A DNA stretch of 64,000 nucleotides from contig NW_021637149.1 of assembly GCF_004799145.2 (NCBI RefSeq), forward strand, positions 248,001 through 312,000. Reading direction: 5' to 3'. The translations under genes were made by a program, and so were the position numbers. The notes below the pieces were generated by a model, which was given only the letters and a program-made list of their open reading frames with translations, was not told the DNA's origin and ran no database searches. This DNA is from Neltuma alba (taxonomy: Eukaryota; Streptophyta; Magnoliopsida; Fabales; Fabaceae). Of the stretch, positions 58,600 to 64,000 are shown one piece after another; within the stretch, counting starts at the first letter, position 1; each line of letters begins with the position of its first letter.

Positions 58600-61495
58600 A
58601 TGGCTTCAGCAATTTCTACTTCCACAGTGTCATGTCCAATGGCATCTACGAGCTCAAGGCCAGCGATATGTGCACTTTCGTCTTCCGCTATTTCACATTC
58701 TAAAACCATAAATTTCCATCTTTCTTCATGGTCATCTCCACTGGATCGACGCCTTATCTCGCCCTGGAATGGTCTAAAGCATCTGGGCATCTCAACTAAA
58801 CCAAAATCTCTCCGTACTGGTAAAAACTCTCATGCAGAGTTGTGGTTTCCAGGTTATGTCCCTGATTTTGGAGTTTCCTTTTTAGTTGTATTTTCGCTGA
58901 TAATTTCTTGTTTGCTTGAGCGAATCAATGGTGGTACAGGCAGAAGGGCTAAGGGCAAGGTGATTTATGCATCTCTTTTCGGGGTTGGAGCGCCTGAAGC
59001 TCTGGTAATTGGGGTCGTGGCTTTGTTGGTGTTTGGTCCTAAAGGTCTTGCTGAGGTGAGATATTTACTTAGATGAGTGTCAACACCACTACCATTCTTT
59101 CCCTCTATCAGTAAATTCCTATTTGTTTTAAATTATTGACCTCATGGGTCATGGTTATGACTTTATTAGGGCGGGCTTTTAGGGCTATATATTTATGTAA
59201 AATAATTCTAGTGTATGCGAAGGTGCCTGACATCGACCAAAAGATTGCCCTCACCTCACAAGGTAACATTGTTTGAGGTCTCTTGGCGCCTCTGACTGGC
59301 CTTTGACAACACTGCTGCGGATTTAAGTTTGGATTTTATCTAAAAGAAAGGATTGAGCTCAGCTTCAACACCTTTGGCAAACATTGAGTTTGCAATAAAA
59401 TGATTGAATATGATAGATTTCTCATGTATTTCAGAGCTTTGTTTTAGGCAGCCTAAAAATTCGTCGCTTTCTTTGAGCTATAAGTAATATTATTCTCAAA
59501 TGATTACATAAAATGAGATTTTGTTTCAGATGACTGGGGTTTACTAGGCATGATATTCCAGCTTTCTGAAATATCGAAGCTGTATATATCCAAAAACCAG
59601 AATCTCAACATCACCAGAGCATCCCAGATCAATTAATTTTAAGTTGGACTCATGAGTTTAGATAATTTCACCTAATCTTTATCATTGTTGCTGTTGGTAT
59701 TAATTTTCTTTCTCTTTCTTCTCTTGACCCCCTCATCTAGCATCCTCACAAAAAGGGCGGTATGATTTGTTTATTCAAATTATAATTGGATACACTTGTT
59801 TAGATATCTTGACAGTACATTTGTTCTTGGTGGTGTTGCTGCTGGTTTTCTATCTCTCTTCCCTTGGACCCTTGTTCTTGTGCTGAGACACCCAACTGCA
59901 GGTTGCACGGAATCTGGGGAAAACATTGCGAGCATTTCAACCCACCATTAAAGAGCTTCAGGTAGGTAAAGCATCTTCAGAATGAAACCATTGCACTGAT
60001 TCCAGTTCATAGATACTTCATTGTTACTACTTTCTATCCTTATTGCCCCTTCAGGAAGTTTCAAATGAATTCAAGAGCACACTTGAACGGGAGATTGGTC
60101 TTGATGACATTTCAAGTCCAACACAGAATATGTATAGATCGAATATGCCCAACAATAACACTAGCTCAAATCCATCATCCACTGTTGATACCAATAATTC
60201 TCAAGTTGCAGTTGATGCCAGTGAGTGATGTAGTAACAGTTTATCTACTCTTAAAATGAATGCTTGCTTGGTAGCTCGTTGTTTTCTCTTATTGGCAGTA
60301 CCATACTATTTCATGCAAGGGTATCATGACTTGACATTTATATATAAGCCTCATATTCATATCAGCTAACTAAATGCCTTGCAATGCGATCAGGCACATG
60401 CTTCCAATAGGTTATCTGCTGTACTATCATGCTTGCCTTTGTTGTCTGATCAGGCAGTGGTTCCTATTTAATATTTCATTTTCTTATTAATCGTAAGCCT
60501 TATTGGAAAGATCTTATAACTTAATTAAAAAATTCACTTGTTTCTCAGTTATTTTTTTCAAACGCCTTAAAGGTGGCTGTTTGTGTGAGACTTTCACTGT
60601 AAGCTTTGTCTGTTTATGCGTCCTTTGCATCAAAAATAAATAAGGATGCCCGGAACTGTATTCATCCCAAGGGGTCATGAGATCATCATTGAAACCCATA
60701 AACCAACAAATTCAAGAATTTTATGACTTTCCTGTGGTATGCCAAAAGACAAATGAATGCCGCATTGAAAATTTACAAATATAAATATGATAATAAATGG
60801 GATAAGAGAGAAGAAAAAGGATAAAATACTCAAGGTGCTACGTTGGTCTCTGCAGTTGTGTTTTCTTTTTTCTTTTTTTTTTTTCCCGTTTGTTTTCCTT
60901 TTTCTTTCTTTAAACCCTTGCTGCTTCCTACACAGCATAAGATTGAGTGTACCTTCTTCTTTTCTTTCTAAAGATAAGTTTCATCAGAAGCCTTGTGCGA
61001 TTAACTCTCCGCTTTTTTGGCCATCAATTAACTCACTGCTTTTAAATGCTGGTTTTATCAATTATATGATTAATCAAAGATAACAAGTGCTGCATGCTTC
61101 TTGTGTTCACCCCTTCTTTCTTGCTTTGCCTTTTACCTTGAAACGAATCCCAGAATAAAGTCTTCTTAGGTCCTTGATATTGAAAATGGCTGTGCAGATC
61201 CAAATAGAGCATACAGCACAGAGGAGTACCTTAAGATTACAGAAGAGCAGTTAAGAGCATCTTCTGCCTTACAACAGGAAGCACAGAATCCCCCTCCTTC
61301 AGAACAAGGTCAGAATCAATCTCCAATCCAGCCTCCTGGTTAGTCATTCTCGGATAGCTGTACTATTTCTCTACATCCTTCTTTATGCGCTCCAACCTTT
61401 CCTCTAATGCATTTGGCTCAATTTGGGACACTTTAGATGCTAAGGAATCAGCCGTTGCTGAGCCGCCACCCCAGAAGCCTAAAACCGAGACATAG
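58600..61495 (+). CDS. HCF106: HCF106/TatB, chloroplast twin-arginine translocase subunit (6 exons, 253 aa)
   Basis: Exons: 58600-58819, 58940-59055, 59902-59961, 60055-60220, 61198-61338, 61437-61495; GT-AG throughout, 253 residues (Arabidopsis HCF106 about 260). Residues 1-84 are a Ser/Thr-rich transit peptide. The TatB core SLFGVGAPEALVIGVVALLV begins at 85, with the conserved membrane Glu93, the FGPK hinge at 105-108, and the amphipathic helix GLAEVARNLGKTLRAFQPTI followed by EFKSTLEREIGLDD. The tail is Pro/Gln-rich and disordered, as in the family. HCF106 sits in the thylakoid membrane and with cpTatC forms the receptor for twin-arginine precursors. The start at 58600 is preferred for context; starting at 58582 adds six residues. 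Intron 1 is exactly 120 nt with no in-frame stop. A downstream neighbour was not seen. Confidence 0.93.
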
Positions 61496-62483
61496 CTTCT
61501 TGATAAGGAGTAGAACAATCTCTTCATCCGATGTTCTAATGATCAGTCTAGTATCCTGAATGTGGGTACTATTCCTGGAATATGTAGTGGATGGATCAGA
61601 AATGACAAGGGTCACTCAATTTTGCTTTATTTTTGTTGAGTAATTAAATTAAATTCTCTACAATTATACAATCAAACATTTGAAGAAAGAGTAGCCCAGA
61701 TGTATGCACTGTGCAATTACCCTGGGGTCTACTTATTGTCTTTCCACCTTTTTTTTTTTTGGGTTCTATTTATTTCTTTTTGAACATATTATGTGCAGTC
61801 TGTCTATGGTACTAGAGTACTTAGAAATGTGAAAATAGAAGAAACCCATTATGTGGTAAATTGTTTCTTGTTGAATTCACCGCAGTGAATCATTTAGTAA
61901 TCTTCATCCTCTTCCTTAACTGCAATGAAATGCATTTGCCTTGTAGATTTGTCTATGAATCTGCGTGTGAATTTGATGTTGATCAAATTTGAGACCCGGT
62001 GATTTTTTTAAAAAAATAAAATTTCCAATTGATTTTTTGATTAGATTTCTAGAGGGATTTGAACACCATTTGAATGAGACATATTTTGGAAAACAATCAT
62101 AACTGTATAGAGGGAAAAAATATCTAAATGAATTAAAGTTGGAAACTAATAAAATTCTTAGGAGCAACGATTATTTTGTAGATTCCATTGAGTCTTTTAT
62201 TTGTTCATTTATGCCATCGATTCTTCTAAGAAGAGTGAAAATCCCATTCAAGAAAAAGAAGCGCGCGCCCACCAGAGTGAAAGGAATTGTCGGTAACATT
62301 ATTAGGGGTGCTTAATTGTTCCTCTTAAGGGAACGACCGAACGAAGATCAATAAAATAAAGGGTTATTCCGAGATATTTTCTCAAAAGTTGTTAAGAGTG
62401 ATAACTACAGGTCCTTAATTTTGGAAAACATGTCCACCACAAGATACCTTAGGAAGTTAATTATTCTCATGAAGCCTAAAATA
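61496..62483. other. HCF106 3' UTR and intergenic DNA
   Basis: The first few hundred bases are likely 3' UTR. No gene recognised after that. Confidence 0.35.
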
Positions 62484-62744
62484 CTACTTTCAGTTTTTAA
62501 TATAAGATTTTGTTTGACTTTTATTTTCATATTAAATACAAGACTCCAATACATGTTGTTTCTCTTATTTATGTAATTTTTTTCGAGATAGTCCTTCTAA
62601 TAATGATAGTTTTAACCAATACACTTGATTAGTAAAGATATATTAGAAAAGACAATACATATTTATTACAAATAATTAATTTAACTTATTTTCTTAATCT
62701 ACTCAAATTAGTCAACTAACTCTTATATTTAGGATCAGAGGTAG
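62484..62744. mobile_element. Stowaway-like MITE
   Basis: Ends CTACTTTCAGTTTTTAATA and GGATCAGAGGTAG, TA flanks at 62482-62483 and 62745-62746. Same family as those in the duplicated block, here outside it. Confidence 0.78.
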
Positions 62745-62756
62745 TATATTTTATGC

Positions 62757-62895
62757 CTTAGTGCTGGATGCATCAAAAGATACTTTATAGTGATGGATGT
62801 ATCTAAAAAAATATTTTAGAATGCTGGATGTACCAAAAAATATTTTAGAGTATTGAATGTATCTGAAAAAATATTTCGGAATGTTAGTTACATCT
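62757..62895. repeat. Degenerate ~30-bp tandem repeat, about four units
   Basis: Units of the type TGCTGGATGTACCAAAAAAT plus ATTTTAGAG recur near 62763, 62793, 62822 and 62851, with point changes. It begins directly after the MITE and has no spacers of the CRISPR kind. Confidence 0.75.
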
Positions 62896-63381
62896 TAACC
62901 CATAAAATAAAAACCAGAATCGAAATTCAATATTTTTGGTATTTTATTCGTAAGAGATTCGGATCAATTTTTTTTCTTGGTTTAGCAACTGTGGGCCTGC
63001 ACATTGGAATAAGTTGGAAAAGATAAAATAACAACCCCAGCGATGCCTCAGTATTTAGTTGACTGTCCAATGATCTTTTTTTTTTTTTTATCGGCACTGT
63101 GCAATGATTGCTCTTTCTTGAAAGTCAGGGGATCATTAAGAGTGATAGATTTAGGTGCAACGATAAAAATTTATTACTACGCCTTTAACATGAGACAGCT
63201 ACTACAGTACTAAAATTTTTGGAATGAAACTGACGCCCCAAAAAGAAAATTAACTTGATAATAGTTAAGTTCAAGGAAATTTTATTGGAAGATAAGTTAT
63301 AAATATTTATTCAAACAGTTGTATTTAGCCAAAAATAAAAAATAAACAGTCACAAATTTTGGAATCCTGTTCCAAAATTCT

Positions 63382-63476
63382 CTCTCAGATCCTAAATATA
63401 AGACCTATTTTGTAATGTAATGTAGTATAGTGTAATTTATACTATAAAATAGGTCTTATATTTAGAAATGGATGAG
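63382..63476. mobile_element. ~95-bp hairpin MITE
   Basis: CCTAAATATAAGACCTATTTT pairs with AAAATAGGTCTTATATTTAG in a nearly perfect inverted repeat around a short AT-rich loop. Its layout matches the 48243-48324 hairpin. Confidence 0.65.
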
Positions 63477-64000
63477 TATTTAGGAGTGACCCGTGAAATT
63501 TAAATATTTATTAATTTATAAATAAATTGTGGTCACAAGAATTATGGAAAAAATGGGATGCTATCACATTCACACTCACAGGAGCGTGGAGGACTGCTAA
63601 GTGCTAACGACACTTCAACCATAAATGCCCGCATTTATCACTCTTCAAGTCTTCAACCATCAGCCCGTTATAGAGCTGTCCCCCACTCACTGCTTTATCC
63701 GAAAATCTAACTACTCCTGGTAATTGATCTATAAATAAATTTGCTAATTTTTTTAAACTAAACATATAAAAAAAATTTAAATTATTCCTCAAGTTTTCCC
63801 CCCGAATTAAAACTTTATTTAGGATTATAGTATGTAAAAAAATTATAATCTAGACTTCAATTTATTGGGGAATTACGTTAATGTTATTAATAAATTTGTA
63901 GGCTTCGTATCATAAAGATGTGAAGCTCTCTGATGCATCTCCCTCTGTTCTTATGTACTTATCTATTTCCTTTCACTTTTAATCTTTTCCATTATTTTTT
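63477..64000. other. AT-rich intergenic DNA to the window end
   Basis: No gene, RNA or repeat recognised. Confidence 0.3.

Noticed and set aside
62757..62895. CRISPR-like regular repeat
   Set aside because: Units are degenerate and directly adjacent without unique spacers, and this is plant nuclear DNA.

Overview
This is nuclear DNA from a flowering plant, most likely a eudicot. The genes are split by AT-rich GT-AG introns. Their best-recognised products are plant-specific: the chloroplast envelope/stress dehydrogenase TIC32, the MAPKKK YODA, the chloroplast twin-arginine translocase subunit HCF106/TatB and an LSI2-type efflux carrier. Intergenic DNA is AT-rich and crowded with small DNA transposons and retroelement relics. 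I cannot name the species.

Left part (1-25 kb) is a normal gene-bearing region. In order: a 9-exon gene for an uncharacterised single-C2H2-finger, coiled-coil protein (+, 923-5485); a 5'-truncated LINE with a perfect 13-bp target duplication (6958-7259); an intronless DUF7733-like membrane protein gene (+, 8162-8896); a Tourist/Harbinger-like element (10559-11471); the 8-exon TIC32 gene (+, 11849-16603), which carries a copia LTR relic in intron 3 and another just downstream; and the 11-exon YODA gene (-, 23712-18188), convergent with TIC32. Exon phases close perfectly for all of these genes, which supports the gene models.

Middle part (27-58 kb) is a serially duplicated block with no certainly functional gene. 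A module (A) holding a two-exon LSI2-like transporter gene occurs as A1 (27115-33655, heavily broken pseudogene), A2 (37415-44357, intact except for one extra base) and A3 (about 54104-54605, only the 5' flank left). Module B (34103-35412 and 50156-51586) holds the last three exons of a gene I cannot identify. Module M is a roughly 2-3.5 kb non-coding stretch present four times. The order is A1 - gypsy remnant - B1 - M1 - A2 - M2 - unique foldback DNA - B2 - M3 - A3 - M4. About 260-bp Stowaway-like MITEs are scattered through it. Because the modules are paralogous, several MITEs can be compared directly with an empty TA site in the sister copy, so they moved after the duplications (or were lost from one copy).

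Right part (58.6-61.5 kb) is the 6-exon HCF106/TatB gene (+). Its first intron is exactly 120 nt with no stop codon, so retaining it would add an in-frame hydrophobic segment beside the TatB membrane anchor. The last 2.5 kb holds a MITE, a short degenerate tandem repeat and a hairpin element.

Functionally, TIC32 and HCF106 are both nuclear genes for chloroplast protein import or translocation, and YODA is a developmental and stress signalling kinase. There is no sign that they form a cluster. I did not find a clearly new biological system. The most unusual content is the decaying LSI2-like array with its datable transposon footprints, the in-frame HCF106 intron and the unidentified duplicated gene fragment.
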